Counted from the stretch's first letter, positions 42,495-51,121 are shown. The stretch: 64,000 nucleotides of DNA from Gordonia crocea (GCF_009932435.1 NZ_BJOU01000001.1:310001-374000), one strand, 5' to 3'. Numbers and translations: made by a program. The notes: generated by a model from the sequence alone, not told the origin.

Positions 42495-43451
42495 GTGCCC
42501 GTGATCGCCTACTTCGGCCCAGCCGGAACCTTTACCGAGATGGCGGCCAACCGACTCGTCGATACCGGGGCGGGTCCACTGGCCGGTGTCGCCGACGCGG
42601 TGACGCTGTTGCCGGTCTCCAGTCCGACGAACGTGATCCAGGCGGTGCGACGCGGTGACGCCCAGTACGGCTGCGTCCCCGTCGAAAGCTCGTTGGAGGG
42701 GTCGGTGCCCGCGACGATGGATGCGCTGGTCCCGGACTCCGACGCCGACGCGGTCCAGATTTTTGCCGAGACGGTGCTCGACATCGCCTTCACCATCGGC
42801 GCCGCCCGTGCGCTCGAGCCCGACGAGGTGGCGACGATCGCCGCCTACCCGGTCGCCGAGGCGCAGGTGCGCGACGGTGTCGCGGCGCGTTTCCCCAACG
42901 CCGCCTTCGTGATGGCGTCGTCGAACTCGGCCGCCGCGAGTGAGGTGGCGGCGGGGAAGGCCGATGCCGCGGTCACCACGCCGGTCGCCGCGGCGGCGAA
43001 CGGGTTGCACGTGTTGGCCGAGAACCTCGCCGACAGCGACGGGGCCGCCACGCGATTCGTGTTGCTCGGGCGGCCCGGTCCGGTGCCGGCGCGCACCGGC
43101 AACGACCGCACCTCGGTCATCGTCGAACTCGCCAACCGGCCGGGTTCGCTGCTCGCCGTGCTCGACGAATTCGCCGGCCGCGGCATCGACCTGACGCGGA
43201 TCGAGTCGCGTCCGCGGCGCAATCACAACCCGACCGGCGTGGACTACCGGTTCTTCATCGACGCGGTCGGCCACATCGACGACGCCGCGATCGGCGAGGC
43301 GCTGCGCGCGTTGTACCGAGGCGTGGAGCGGCTGGTCTTCCTGGGATCGTGGACGGTCGATGGTCAGGGCGGGGCCCCGCCGCCCGATCACGGTCCGAGT
43401 GAAGCCTGGTTCGCGCGTCTGCGCGGGACCGAATCCGAGGAGGGCGCCTAA
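42495..43451 (+). CDS. pheA: Prephenate dehydratase
   Basis: A 318-residue monofunctional enzyme converting prephenate to phenylpyruvate in phenylalanine synthesis. The catalytic domain opens with IAYFGPAGTFTEMAA and has YGCVPVESSLEGSVPATMD (conserved Glu and Ser), then the catalytic TRF in GAATRFVLLGRP near residue 190. Residues about 205-285 form the ACT domain that senses phenylalanine: ELANRPGSLLAVLDEFAG and the ESRPRRN motif. The start is GTG, probably leaderless. It overlaps the phosphatase gene by one base (TAATG), as in the M. tuberculosis pheA locus. Confidence 0.96.
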   Translation: MPVIAYFGPAGTFTEMAANRLVDTGAGPLAGVADAVTLLPVSSPTNVIQAVRRGDAQYGCVPVESSLEGSVPATMDALVPDSDADAVQIFAETVLDIAFTIGAARALEPDEVATIAAYPVAEAQVRDGVAARFPNAAFVMASSNSAAASEVAAGKADAAVTTPVAAAANGLHVLAENLADSDGAATRFVLLGRPGPVPARTGNDRTSVIVELANRPGSLLAVLDEFAGRGIDLTRIESRPRRNHNPTGVDYRFFIDAVGHIDDAAIGEALRALYRGVERLVFLGSWTVDGQGGAPPPDHGPSEAWFARLRGTESEEGA

Positions 43452-44125
43452 TGGCCCGGCTGTACCTGGTCCGTCACGGCGAGACCACGTCGAACGTCAT
43501 GAACCGCCTCGACACGGCGCTGCCGGGTGCCGCGCTCACCGATTTCGGGGTGCGGCAGGCGGCTCGATTCGCGCTCGACAACATGGTGGCCGCCGAGGCG
43601 CCGTTGACGTTGGTCAGTTCGGTGGCACGTCGTGCGCAGCAGACGGCCGAGGTGGTCGGCGGGATTTGGGGTGTGGACCCCGAGGTCGTCGACGGGCTGT
43701 ATGAGGTCCAGGTCGGCGATCTCGAGGACCGCAACGACCGGCCGGCATACGAGGCGTTCAGCACGGTGGTCGAGCGCTGGCACCATGGCGAGACGTCAGA
43801 GCGGTTGCCGGGCGGCGAATCGCTTGACGACGTCCTAGCGAGGTACGTGCCGGCCATCGACGCGATCGCCGCGAAGTTTCTCGTCGGCCCGGAGGCACGC
43901 GACGTTTTCGTCGTCAGCCACGGTGCGGCGATCCGGCTCGTCGCGGCCCGGTTGGCGAGCATCGATCCGGGCTTCGCGGTCAGCAACCATCTGTCCAACA
44001 CCGGCGTGGTCGAACTCAGCTACACGCCGGGAGACGATGTCGAGTGGCATGCCCATCGGTGGGGCAGCCGCGTCGCGCCGTTCGATACCGACGACACCGA
44101 GGGCGACCAGAGCGCGATGGGCTGA
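43451..44125 (+). CDS. Histidine phosphatase family protein (phosphoglycerate mutase-like)
   Basis: A 224-residue branch-1 histidine phosphatase. The phospho-acceptor His lies in LYLVRHGETTSN at residue 9. The second Arg is in SSVARRAQQTAEVV near 60, and the late His in DVFVVSHGAAIRLVAARL near 157. It corresponds in position to M. tuberculosis Rv3837c. It is unlikely to be a true glycolytic mutase, since that group has longer conserved blocks; the substrate is unknown. The ATG shares one base with the pheA stop codon (TAATG). Confidence 0.9.
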   Translation: MARLYLVRHGETTSNVMNRLDTALPGAALTDFGVRQAARFALDNMVAAEAPLTLVSSVARRAQQTAEVVGGIWGVDPEVVDGLYEVQVGDLEDRNDRPAYEAFSTVVERWHHGETSERLPGGESLDDVLARYVPAIDAIAAKFLVGPEARDVFVVSHGAAIRLVAARLASIDPGFAVSNHLSNTGVVELSYTPGDDVEWHAHRWGSRVAPFDTDDTEGDQSAMG

Positions 44126-44131
44126 GCCCGG

Positions 44132-44476
44132 TCAGGCCCAGCCGTGGTCGTGCAACCACTGGTCGTCGATGCCGAAGTGGTGGGCGACCTCGTGGATCAC
44201 GGTGATCCGGACCTGTTCGCGCACCTCCTCGGGGGTGGCGCAGATCGCCAGGATCGAGTCGCGGTAGATCGTGATCGTGTCCGGGAGGTAACCGCCGTAC
44301 TCGCTGGTCCGTTCGGTGAGCGCGATTCCCTCGTAGAGGCCGAGGATGTGCGGGCTTTCCGGATGCGCGGGTTCGACGAGGATGACGACGTTCGACATGG
44401 CTCGCGTCAGTTCCTCGGGAATCTCGTCGAGGGCGTCGGACACCAACGTTTCGAACTCCCGGTGGCTGATCCGCAT
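44132..44476 (-). CDS. Zincin-like metallopeptidase (Rv3836-like)
   Basis: A 114-residue protein of the small zincin-like metallopeptidase group. The motif is HEVAHHFGIDDQWLHDHGW near residues 94-112, an HExxH with a later acidic ligand. Before it are EPAHPESPHILGLYEGIAL and YGGYLPDTITIYRDSI, conserved across actinobacteria. The substrate is unknown. It starts 1 nt after the stop of the septum-formation gene, so the two are one transcript, as in the M. tuberculosis Rv3835-Rv3836 pair. Confidence 0.88.
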   Translation of the reverse strand: MRISHREFETLVSDALDEIPEELTRAMSNVVILVEPAHPESPHILGLYEGIALTERTSEYGGYLPDTITIYRDSILAICATPEEVREQVRITVIHEVAHHFGIDDQWLHDHGWA

Positions 44477-44477
44477 G

Positions 44478-45659
44478 TCAGCCCGCGGGGGCCGGGACTT
44501 CGGCCGGGTTCGGGGCGAGGCCCGGCGGCAGCGGGACCGGGGTGGGCAGGGCGCGGCCCGGGGGAGCGGCCGGCGGCGGGGTGGGGATCTTGCCGTTGAT
44601 CAAGAGCTGCGAGCGCGCATCGCCGACCAGGGTCGCAAACCCGCCCTTGTGCGGCAGTCCCATGTAGCAGACCGCTTTGCGGCTGCCGGCGAGCCAACCG
44701 ATCTCCGACACCGTCGACCACTGGATGTTCAGCGTCGTCTTGTCGAACTTCTGCTTGCCGCCCATGAATCGGTGAGCCTGGACGGGGCAGATCGGGGTGA
44801 GGAACTTGTTCTGGGCCTCCACGCCCGGCCACGGTTTGCCGGAGGTGCGGGCGCCGAATCGCGACGACATGTCGATCACGCCGGTCGTCTGGAACGCATG
44901 CGGTTCGGCGCAGCTGACCGGATAAGTCGGTTGGCGGGTCTGCGGGTTGATGCCGATGCAGGTACCCGGCGCCCACTGCTGGGACTGGTCCAGATCGGCG
45001 ACGCGCCCGGTGAACTCCATCTCGGTTCCGCCCAGGCCCTGCTGGATGAGCCCGCAGCGCAGCTCGCGCTGGCCGCGTTCCCACTGGGCTTCCGACGGGT
45101 AGACCAGGCTGGCGACGAATCGTCCCTGGGGGTCGAACCGTCCGTCGAGGTAGTTGGTGACCAGGACCGGGCACTGCTCGGAGCGGATGACGGCGAATCG
45201 TTCCGCGCCGGGCCAGGCGGCGTCGGCGGAGAACTCGCCGCCGGGCAGGATGCGACCGTCGACGGCGGCGGCCACCTCGAAGCGGTGGGGCTCGGTGCAG
45301 GCGACCTTGCGCGGGGAGCCGGGCTTGCCCTCGTCCCACTGCAGGCAGTCACCGGGGGCCGACTGGGTGAAGGCATCCTCGGCGACGCGCTCGCCGACGC
45401 CGATCTTCGTCCCGCCGAATCGACCGGAGTCGCTGATCAGGTCGGAGGCGTAGGCCGTGGTGGCGATGGCCACTGTCCCGACCACCCCGGCGGCGAGGAC
45501 GACGCGCAGGGGATGGGTGACCAGCGCGGTACGCCAGTGCGCGAACCGGGACGGTGCGGCGTCGTCGGTTGCGGCGTCGTCGGAAGCATCGTCGACCGCA
45601 TCGTCGGGTGACTGGGAGGCCAGGGGGTCTGGCGTCGGGATCTCGTCGTCGGAACTCAT
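44478..45659 (-). CDS. Septum formation family membrane protein (Rv3835-like)
   Basis: A 393-residue protein. Residues 1-45 are an acidic cytosolic tail. A single membrane helix follows (VVLAAGVVGTVAIATTAYA, near 52-71). The outside part carries two similar Cys-containing modules of the septum-formation type: GDCLQWDEGKPGSPRKVACT, then AEPHAFQTTGV and KAVCYMGLPHKGG, with paired cysteines likely bridged. A Pro-rich tail closes it. ATG 45659 has GGAGGGG upstream. It is divergent from serS. It may assist division or cell-wall assembly, but direct evidence for this family is thin. Confidence 0.85.
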   Translation of the reverse strand: MSSDDEIPTPDPLASQSPDDAVDDASDDAATDDAAPSRFAHWRTALVTHPLRVVLAAGVVGTVAIATTAYASDLISDSGRFGGTKIGVGERVAEDAFTQSAPGDCLQWDEGKPGSPRKVACTEPHRFEVAAAVDGRILPGGEFSADAAWPGAERFAVIRSEQCPVLVTNYLDGRFDPQGRFVASLVYPSEAQWERGQRELRCGLIQQGLGGTEMEFTGRVADLDQSQQWAPGTCIGINPQTRQPTYPVSCAEPHAFQTTGVIDMSSRFGARTSGKPWPGVEAQNKFLTPICPVQAHRFMGGKQKFDKTTLNIQWSTVSEIGWLAGSRKAVCYMGLPHKGGFATLVGDARSQLLINGKIPTPPPAAPPGRALPTPVPLPPGLAPNPAEVPAPAG

Positions 45660-45692
45660 CCCCTCCATAATGCCCGTTTGACGGCGCATGGG

Positions 45693-45698
45693 TAGGCT
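45693..45698 (+). promoter_or_regulatory. -10 element, leaderless serS
   Basis: TAGGCT ends 7 nt before the GTG at 45706. The GGGAGG just upstream overlaps the start codon and cannot serve it. Confidence 0.55.
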
Positions 45699-45705
45699 CT
45701 GGGAG

Positions 45706-46962
45706 GTGATCGACCTCAAGACTCTTCGCGATGATCCCGACCTGGTCCGCGAATCGCAGCGTATCCGGGGCGAAGACCCCGAGCTCGTCGACCGGGCACT
45801 GGACGCCGACGGCCGACGCCGCGCGGCGATCGTGGAGGCCGACAACCTCCGATCCGAGCAGAAGTCGCTGGGCAAGCTCGTCGGCAAGGCATCCGGCGAG
45901 GAGCGGGATCAGCTCCTGGCCCGCGGCAAGGAGCTCGCCGACAAGGTGAAGGCTGCCGTGGCCGCGCAGAACGAGGCCGAGGCGGAGGCTGAGACCGTGC
46001 AGCGCGCGATCTCCAACATCGTCGCCGGTGCGCCGGCGGGCGGCGAGGATGACTTCGTTTTGCTGGAGACGGTGGGCGAGCCCCGGGCGATCGAGAATCC
46101 GAAGGACCACCTGGAACTCGGCGAGTCGCTGGGCCTCATCGATATGGAGCGCGGCGCCAAGGTTTCCGGGTCGCGGTTCTACTTCCTCACCGGCAACGGC
46201 GCGCTGCTGCAGCTCGGGCTGCTCAACCTCGCGGCGCGCAAGGCGGTGGCCAACGGGTTCGAGCTGATGATCCCGCCGGTCCTGGTGCGGCCCGAGATCA
46301 TGGGCGGCACCGGATTCCTCGGCGCTCACGCCGACGAGGTCTACCACCTAGCCGAGGACGACCTGTACCTCGTCGGCACGTCGGAAGTGCCGTTGGCCGG
46401 CTACCACAGCAACGAGATCCTGGATCTGTCCAGCGGGCCCAAGCGCTATGCCGGATGGTCGAGCTGCTTTCGCCGCGAAGCGGGCAGCTACGGCAAGGAC
46501 ACTCGGGGCATCATCCGCGTGCACCAGTTCGACAAGGTCGAGGGCTTCATCTACTGCCGTCCCGAGGAGGCCGAGGCCGAGCACCAGAAGCTGCTCGGCT
46601 GGGAGCGCGAGATGCTCGACGCCATCGACGTGCCCTACCGTGTCATCGATATCGCCGGCGGTGACCTGGGCAGCTCGGCGGCTCGCAAGTTCGATTGCGA
46701 GGCTTGGGTTCCCACCCAGAACACCTACCGCGAGCTCACGTCGACGTCGAACTGCACCACCTACCAGGCGCGCCGGTTGTCGATCCGCTACCGCGACGAG
46801 AATGGCAAGCCGCAGACCGCCGCGACGCTCAACGGGACGTTGGCCACGACGCGCTGGATCGTCGCCATTCTGGAGAACCACCAGCAGCCCGACGGCTCGG
46901 TGGTCCTGCCGCCGGAGCTGGCGGCCTCGGTCGGCGTCGAGGTGCTGGAGCCGAAACGGTGA
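45706..46962 (+). CDS. serS: Seryl-tRNA synthetase
   Basis: A 418-residue class II synthetase. Residues 1-105 form the tRNA-binding long coiled coil ([20 protein letters not shown], then [18 protein letters not shown]). The catalytic core has [13 protein letters not shown], motif 2 [20 protein letters not shown] and [12 protein letters not shown], and motif 3 [19 protein letters not shown]. It charges tRNA-Ser. GTG 45706 is chosen because homologues begin with (M/V)IDLK and the leaderless promoter fits; an ATG at 45688 would add six residues. It overlaps the next gene by 4 nt (GTGA). Confidence 0.97.
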   Translation: MIDLKTLRDDPDLVRESQRIRGEDPELVDRALDADGRRRAAIVEADNLRSEQKSLGKLVGKASGEERDQLLARGKELADKVKAAVAAQNEAEAEAETVQRAISNIVAGAPAGGEDDFVLLETVGEPRAIENPKDHLELGESLGLIDMERGAKVSGSRFYFLTGNGALLQLGLLNLAARKAVANGFELMIPPVLVRPEIMGGTGFLGAHADEVYHLAEDDLYLVGTSEVPLAGYHSNEILDLSSGPKRYAGWSSCFRREAGSYGKDTRGIIRVHQFDKVEGFIYCRPEEAEAEHQKLLGWEREMLDAIDVPYRVIDIAGGDLGSSAARKFDCEAWVPTQNTYRELTSTSNCTTYQARRLSIRYRDENGKPQTAATLNGTLATTRWIVAILENHQQPDGSVVLPPELAASVGVEVLEPKR

Positions 46963-47474
46963 AGCCCCGCGTACTCGCGGTGCTGGCTGCCGTCGCGGCC
47001 TTGATCGCGGGTGCGCTTGCCCTGCTGCCGTGGGTCTCGCTGTCCGATCGCGGCCTGCCGATGAGCTGGGCCGGGTTGGGTTTCTACTACGGCGACGACG
47101 TCGGCGTCACGCCGTCGATCCAGCCGCTCGGGTGGGCGGTGATCGTCGTGGTCATCGAGGCCCTCACCGTTCTCGGGTTCGAGCTGTTCGCGACCGGTGT
47201 GGCCGCCGCCATCAAACGGTGGCTCTACCTCGGGCTCGCCGGGCTCTCGACCGTGGTGGCCGTGCTCGTCGTCGTGATCATCGCGGTGCCGAGCCTGCTG
47301 TACGGCAACGCGCTGACTGAACTCGGCGAGTTCGCCGGCGCCGGAACCGTTGTCGGCGGGCGCGACGTCCTGGTGCTGCCAACTCTTGTCGGAGTCCTCT
47401 TGTGGCTCGTCGTGACCGCTGCGGCGGCGTTGTTCGCATGGCGTGCCACGGTCAAGGCCGACCACCTCAGCTGA
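46959..47474 (+). CDS. Four-helix membrane protein, unknown (Trp-associated-type)
   Basis: A 171-residue membrane protein with helices near residues 5-25, 50-75, 85-115 and 140-165. A short hydrophilic loop carries [18 protein letters not shown]. The layout resembles the TrpT/Trp-associated membrane protein family of actinobacteria (Trp_oprn_chp), but the match is by topology only. The GTG overlaps the serS stop, so it depends on serS translation. A strong hairpin follows. Confidence 0.6.
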   Translation: MKPRVLAVLAAVAALIAGALALLPWVSLSDRGLPMSWAGLGFYYGDDVGVTPSIQPLGWAVIVVVIEALTVLGFELFATGVAAAIKRWLYLGLAGLSTVVAVLVVVIIAVPSLLYGNALTELGEFAGAGTVVGGRDVLVLPTLVGVLLWLVVTAAAALFAWRATVKADHLS

Positions 47475-47507
47475 TCCGGGCGGTGCGATCGAACTTCCAA
47501 CACAAAG

Positions 47508-47545
47508 CAACAACCTCCAACACGGGCTCGCGTTGGAGGTTGTTG
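47508..47545. terminator. Bidirectional terminator after the serS operon
   Basis: A perfect 14-bp stem, CAACAACCTCCAAC and its complement, with a 10-nt loop, followed by TTCTCTGTT. It lies between convergent stop codons (47474 and 47559) and can serve both strands. Confidence 0.85.
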
Positions 47546-47558
47546 TTCTCTGTTGGAT

Positions 47559-47996
47559 CTAGACGGTTGGGCGATCCAACGCCTCGCTCAGACCGATCGC
47601 GCCCGACTTGAACAGGTCGGCTACGGCGAACTTCAGCAGCGGCTCGGCCAGGCGCAGCGGGCCGTGGAAGCTGAACTCCACCGCGTAGGTGACGTGGGTG
47701 CCGGCGTCGTCGGAACCGATGGTGATCGTATCGACGGCGGTGATCGACTTCTTCTCGCCGACCAGTCGGATCAACGACGTCTGTTCGAGATCGACCACGC
47801 AGTAGTCCAATTCGGTTGTCCGCCCGGCGAATTTGCTCGTCACGCGGTACACGGTGCCGACCCCGCCGTCGCCGGTGGTCCGCACTACTTCGACCGCGTT
47901 CGGGTCCCACTGCGCAGCGGTGGTGAAGTCGGACAGATACGCGAAGACGGCGTCGGGCGAGGCGGCGGTGGTGACGGTGCGTTCCATCGTGATCAT
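47559..47996 (-). CDS. SRPBCC family protein (START/Bet v1 fold)
   Basis: A 145-residue small ligand-binding protein of the polyketide-cyclase/SRPBCC group. The family opening is MERTVTTAASPDAVFAYLSD, then the FTTAAQWDPNAVEV segment and repeated strands such as THVTYAVEFSFHG. Such proteins bind hydrophobic ligands. It is the last gene of the lipocalin-SDR-SRPBCC operon and starts at an ATG overlapping the SDR stop (ATGA). In related light- or singlet-oxygen-response clusters, similar proteins occur next to photolyase. Its exact role is unknown. Confidence 0.85.
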   Translation of the reverse strand: MITMERTVTTAASPDAVFAYLSDFTTAAQWDPNAVEVVRTTGDGGVGTVYRVTSKFAGRTTELDYCVVDLEQTSLIRLVGEKKSITAVDTITIGSDDAGTHVTYAVEFSFHGPLRLAEPLLKFAVADLFKSGAIGLSEALDRPTV

Positions 47997-48982
47997 GCGG
48001 TGATTCCTCCAGTCAGGTCGGCGGGCAGGTCGAGAGCAGCAGCCACCTGGCGCCAGACGGCGAGACGATCCGGCTCGCTGAACCGGGTGCGTCGCAGGTA
48101 GTGCTCCCGGCGGATCTGGCGGTCGTGCCAGAACTGTCCGTTGCGCGGGCGAGGGGCGGTGGCGGTCAGCCAGATGGCGGTGTCGGCTCCTTGCTCGACG
48201 CTGCGCAACAAGGGGCCGGTCACGCGGGTGAAGCCGGGTAGGGAGGCACTGACGCCCGGCGTGTCGACCCACCCCGGATGCATCCCGGCGACCAGCACGC
48301 CGGCGGACACCCACCGCTGTGCCAGCACCGGCACCAGCGCGGTCTGCACGCGCTTGCTGCGGGCATAGGCCATGGCGCCGCGGTACTCGCCGCGTTCGTA
48401 CCCGAGGTCGTCGACGGGAAGTCCCGCGGTGTACATGCCGCCCGAGGACATGAAGATGACGCGGGGATCGGGGCGCTTGGCGAGGTTGGGCAGGAGCAGC
48501 TCGGTCAACAGCACCGGCCCCAGGACGTGGACGGCCAACGACAACTCGTGACCGTCGGCCGAAGTGGTGCGTTCGGCCGGCATCGCCCCGGCGTTGTGGA
48601 CCAGCACGTCGACGCCACCGTCGGCGAGCAACCGGTCGGCCAGTTCCCGCACCCGGGACAGATCGGCCATGTCGCAGAGTTCCACCGCCACCCGCGAGTC
48701 GGGGAAGCGCCGCGCGATATCGGCACGGACCCCTTCGGCCCGCACGGCGTCGCGGCCGACGAGGATCGGGCGAGCGCCCAGCTCGGCCACGCCCATGGCG
48801 ATGGCCGCCCCGATCCCGGAGGTCGCACCGGTCACGAGAACTGTGCGACCGGTCAACGCGTCCGGGCGAGGGTCGTCGTCCGGCCATCCGCGTGACCGTG
48901 CGGCGTAGCCGATCCGGGAGTAGCCGCCGGCGATCGAGCGGTCCAGGAGTGTGTCGAAGGCGGACATGGGTGTGGTGCTCAC
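47993..48982 (-). CDS. Short-chain dehydrogenase/reductase
   Basis: A 329-residue SDR. The cofactor motif is VLVTGATSGIGAAIAMG near residue 52, with NAG in LVHNAGAMPAERT near 130. The catalytic Ser is in VIFMSSGGMYTAGLP near 178 and Tyr-x-x-x-Lys in AMAYARSKRVQTA near 203. Length and the C-terminal block (WVDTPGVSASLPGF) resemble the DHRS-type SDRs of the photolyase-linked clusters. The GTG at 48982 overlaps the lipocalin stop (GTGA) and is preferred over ATG 48967. Substrate is probably a lipid or steroid-like alcohol, by inference. Confidence 0.88.
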   Translation of the reverse strand: MSTTPMSAFDTLLDRSIAGGYSRIGYAARSRGWPDDDPRPDALTGRTVLVTGATSGIGAAIAMGVAELGARPILVGRDAVRAEGVRADIARRFPDSRVAVELCDMADLSRVRELADRLLADGGVDVLVHNAGAMPAERTTSADGHELSLAVHVLGPVLLTELLLPNLAKRPDPRVIFMSSGGMYTAGLPVDDLGYERGEYRGAMAYARSKRVQTALVPVLAQRWVSAGVLVAGMHPGWVDTPGVSASLPGFTRVTGPLLRSVEQGADTAIWLTATAPRPRNGQFWHDRQIRREHYLRRTRFSEPDRLAVWRQVAAALDLPADLTGGITA

Positions 48983-49608
48983 TTCTCGCACAGGCGACGG
49001 ATCTGGTCGTCGCCGCCGGTCGTCGGGGAGGTCAGGAACCGGCACTCATCGGCACCGGCTTTCGCGATGGCCGCTCGTACGTCACCCCATGCGTCGGAAG
49101 ATAGGCGCGGAGTCCGCGACAGCACGAAACCGGCGTCGCGCGGCTTGTTGAGGACGACGGCCCACGAATAGGTCGGGTTCATCCCGGCCCGTGTCGAGGT
49201 GGGGCTCAGCCCCACGACAATGTAGTTGGCGCCCTCGCGGCGCAGCTCCTCCCTCGACGGCGGCCGGAAGTCCACGCGCAACTGCGCGTTGGTCTTCTGG
49301 TCGACGACGGTGGCGCGGCCGGTGATCCGGTTGTCCGTGCCGATCCAGGTGGTGCACGAGTTGCGCACCCTCACCGACCCGTCCGGGTTGAGCGAATAGC
49401 GTGCCTCGGTGTCCCGAGCACATACCAGGTTGAACGGCTGCGGCATTGCGGCCAGCTGATGCCATTTCCCGAGGTAGGACTGCAGATCCAGACTGCGCGC
49501 CGGCTTCGGCGACGCAGCCTGCGCGGAACCCGCGCCGGCGATGAGCACAGTGCTGAGGACGGCGGTGAGGACCGCCAGAATCATGCCCGGTACTGACTTC
49601 CTACTCAT
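48979..49608 (-). CDS. Exported lipocalin family protein (Blc-like)
   Basis: A 209-residue protein. Residues 1-32 form a signal peptide (GMILAVLTAVLSTVLIAGAG, cleavage after an Ala-x-Ala). The lipocalin motif GxW appears as LDLQSYLGKWHQLAAMPQPF near residue 46. A family block VVGLSPTSTRAGMNPTYSWA and the closing cysteine near the C-terminus complete the fold. It probably carries a fatty acid or lysolipid in the periplasm. The ATG has GGAG upstream. The promoter upstream has SigK-type elements. It heads an operon with an SDR and an SRPBCC gene. Confidence 0.88.
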   Translation of the reverse strand: MSRKSVPGMILAVLTAVLSTVLIAGAGSAQAASPKPARSLDLQSYLGKWHQLAAMPQPFNLVCARDTEARYSLNPDGSVRVRNSCTTWIGTDNRITGRATVVDQKTNAQLRVDFRPPSREELRREGANYIVVGLSPTSTRAGMNPTYSWAVVLNKPRDAGFVLSRTPRLSSDAWGDVRAAIAKAGADECRFLTSPTTGGDDQIRRLCEK

Positions 49609-49653
49609 CGAGATACTCCGTTTCGTCAGGTGATCAGTCGGTGACATCTAGCG

Positions 49654-49680
49654 ATTCGGAGCCGCACCCGATCCGGATGG
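49654..49680 (-). promoter_or_regulatory. SigK-type promoter of the lipocalin operon
   Basis: On the minus strand, CCATCC (49675-49680), a 15-nt spacer and CCGAAT (49654-49659) precede the lipocalin ATG by 45 nt. The same two hexamers with the same spacer occur at 51131-51157. As I recall, CCATCC and CCGAAT are the published M. tuberculosis SigK promoter elements. The sigK gene itself is 5 kb away. Confidence 0.75.
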
Positions 49681-49681
49681 G

Positions 49682-51109
49682 TCACAACTGCGCGTACCGG
49701 GTGAGCGCCACTTCGCGCTCCTCCCGGTGGTCGACGATCGGGTCCGGATAGGCCGCCGCGGCCGGGTCGGCGAACAGATCGTCGGCGCGCAGCCGCCACG
49801 GCTGGTGAACGGCTTTGCCTGCGATGCCACGCAACTCGGGTACCCAGCGACGCACATAGTTACCCACCGGATCGAATTTCTCTCCCTGGGTGACCGGATT
49901 GAACACCCGGAAGTACGGCGCTGCATCGGTCCCGCAGCCGGCGGTCCACTGCCAGCCGTGCTGATTCGATGCCAGATCACCGTCGACGAGGTGCGCCATG
50001 AAATGTCGCGCCCCGCGCCACCACGGCAGATGTAGATCCTTGGTGAGGAAGGACGCGACGATCATCCGCACACGGTTGTGCATCCACCCCTGCGCCAGCA
50101 GTTGGCGCATCCCCGCGTCGACGATGGGAAAGCCGGTGGTCCCGCTGCACCAGGCGCGGAAGGCCGACTCGGCGTCGGGTCCGGAGTTGTAGACCATCGC
50201 ATCGAACTTGGGGTTGTAATTGCCGCGCGCAGTGTCGGGTCGAGCGTGAAGGACATCGGCGTAGAAATCGCGCCACGCCAGCTGGTTGCGCAGCGTCTGC
50301 GCGTCGGGATCGGAGCGGGAACGCAGGTCGTGCAGGAGCGTCCGCGGATGCAGGCAGCCGAACTTCAGATAGGGCGAGAGCCGCGACGTGGAGTCGAGGT
50401 CGGGGCGGTTGCGCTCATCGCTGTAGCCGTCGAGATCCTCGCCGAGGAACCGCTGCCATTGCCGCAGGGCGGCTGCCTCGCCGGCGTCGGGGAGACCCGT
50501 GACGTCGACGGTGAGGTGATGCGCGACTTCGTCGATGGTGAGCCGATGCGCGACTTCGTCGACGGTGAGCCGGCCGGGGACGCCGCTCGGGTCGAGCCAT
50601 TCGACTGATCTCGGGCCGGAGTCGGCCGGGGCCCGCCATCCGTGGTCGAGCCAGGCGTTGCGGAACGGTGTGAACACCTTGTACGGCGTCCCGGCGGAGG
50701 TGAGGATGCGCCCGGGGGAGACCGCGTAGGGCGAGCCGGTCCGGACCAACGCGGTCGACGGTGACGCCGCGGCCAGGGCGCTGGAGACCGCCTCGTCCCG
50801 GGACGACCCGTACGGCCCGAAGTCCGCGCTGACATGGACTTCGTCGGCGCCGATCTGTGCGACCAGCCGCGGGATCTCGATGACGGGGTCGCCCTCGACG
50901 ACGAACAGTCGGCAGCCCAGCTCCGCGTCAAGCGCACGCAGGCAGCCGGCCAGAAACGCCCGGCGCCGCGCACCCGACGGACCCGTCAGCGTTGGGTCGA
51001 GCACGAACACCGCCAGCGCTGAGTCGTGGTCGGCGGCCGCGGCGACGAGGGCCGGTAGGTCGGACAGTCGCAGGTCCCGGCGGAACCAGAGAATCGCGGG
51101 AGCGTTCAC
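49682..51109 (-). CDS. phr: Deoxyribodipyrimidine photolyase
   Basis: A 475-residue class I CPD photolyase that repairs UV dimers with blue light and FADH. The N-terminal Rossmann domain opens with ILWFRRDLRLSDLPALVAAA. The FAD-binding C-terminal domain has LRNQLAWRDFYADVLHARPD, GFPIVDAGMRQLLAQGWMHN and WQWTAGCGTDAAPYFRVFNP, the usual cofactor and DNA contacts. The start GTG is preceded by CACACT and 6 nt. A short in-frame 27-bp repeat lies in its central linker. It is divergent from the FAD oxidoreductase operon, and its 3' end is next to the lipocalin promoter. Confidence 0.95.
   Translation of the reverse strand: MNAPAILWFRRDLRLSDLPALVAAAADHDSALAVFVLDPTLTGPSGARRRAFLAGCLRALDAELGCRLFVVEGDPVIEIPRLVAQIGADEVHVSADFGPYGSSRDEAVSSALAAASPSTALVRTGSPYAVSPGRILTSAGTPYKVFTPFRNAWLDHGWRAPADSGPRSVEWLDPSGVPGRLTVDEVAHRLTIDEVAHHLTVDVTGLPDAGEAAALRQWQRFLGEDLDGYSDERNRPDLDSTSRLSPYLKFGCLHPRTLLHDLRSRSDPDAQTLRNQLAWRDFYADVLHARPDTARGNYNPKFDAMVYNSGPDAESAFRAWCSGTTGFPIVDAGMRQLLAQGWMHNRVRMIVASFLTKDLHLPWWRGARHFMAHLVDGDLASNQHGWQWTAGCGTDAAPYFRVFNPVTQGEKFDPVGNYVRRWVPELRGIAGKAVHQPWRLRADDLFADPAAAAYPDPIVDHREEREVALTRYAQL
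50511..50564 (-). repeat. 27-bp direct repeat inside phr
   Basis: Two adjacent 27-bp units (50511-50537, 50538-50564), differing at three bases, encode a nine-residue repeat LT(V/I)DEVAH(R/H) in the photolyase linker between the two domains. Being a multiple of three, it leaves the frame intact. It looks like a recent duplication. Confidence 0.8.
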
Positions 51110-51115
51110 CCGATC

Positions 51116-51121
51116 AGTGTG
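51116..51121 (-). promoter_or_regulatory. Possible -10 element of phr
   Basis: CACACT on the minus strand is 6 nt before the GTG at 51109. It lies within 10 bp of the -35 of the divergent SigK-type promoter, so the two promoters may interfere. Confidence 0.3.
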
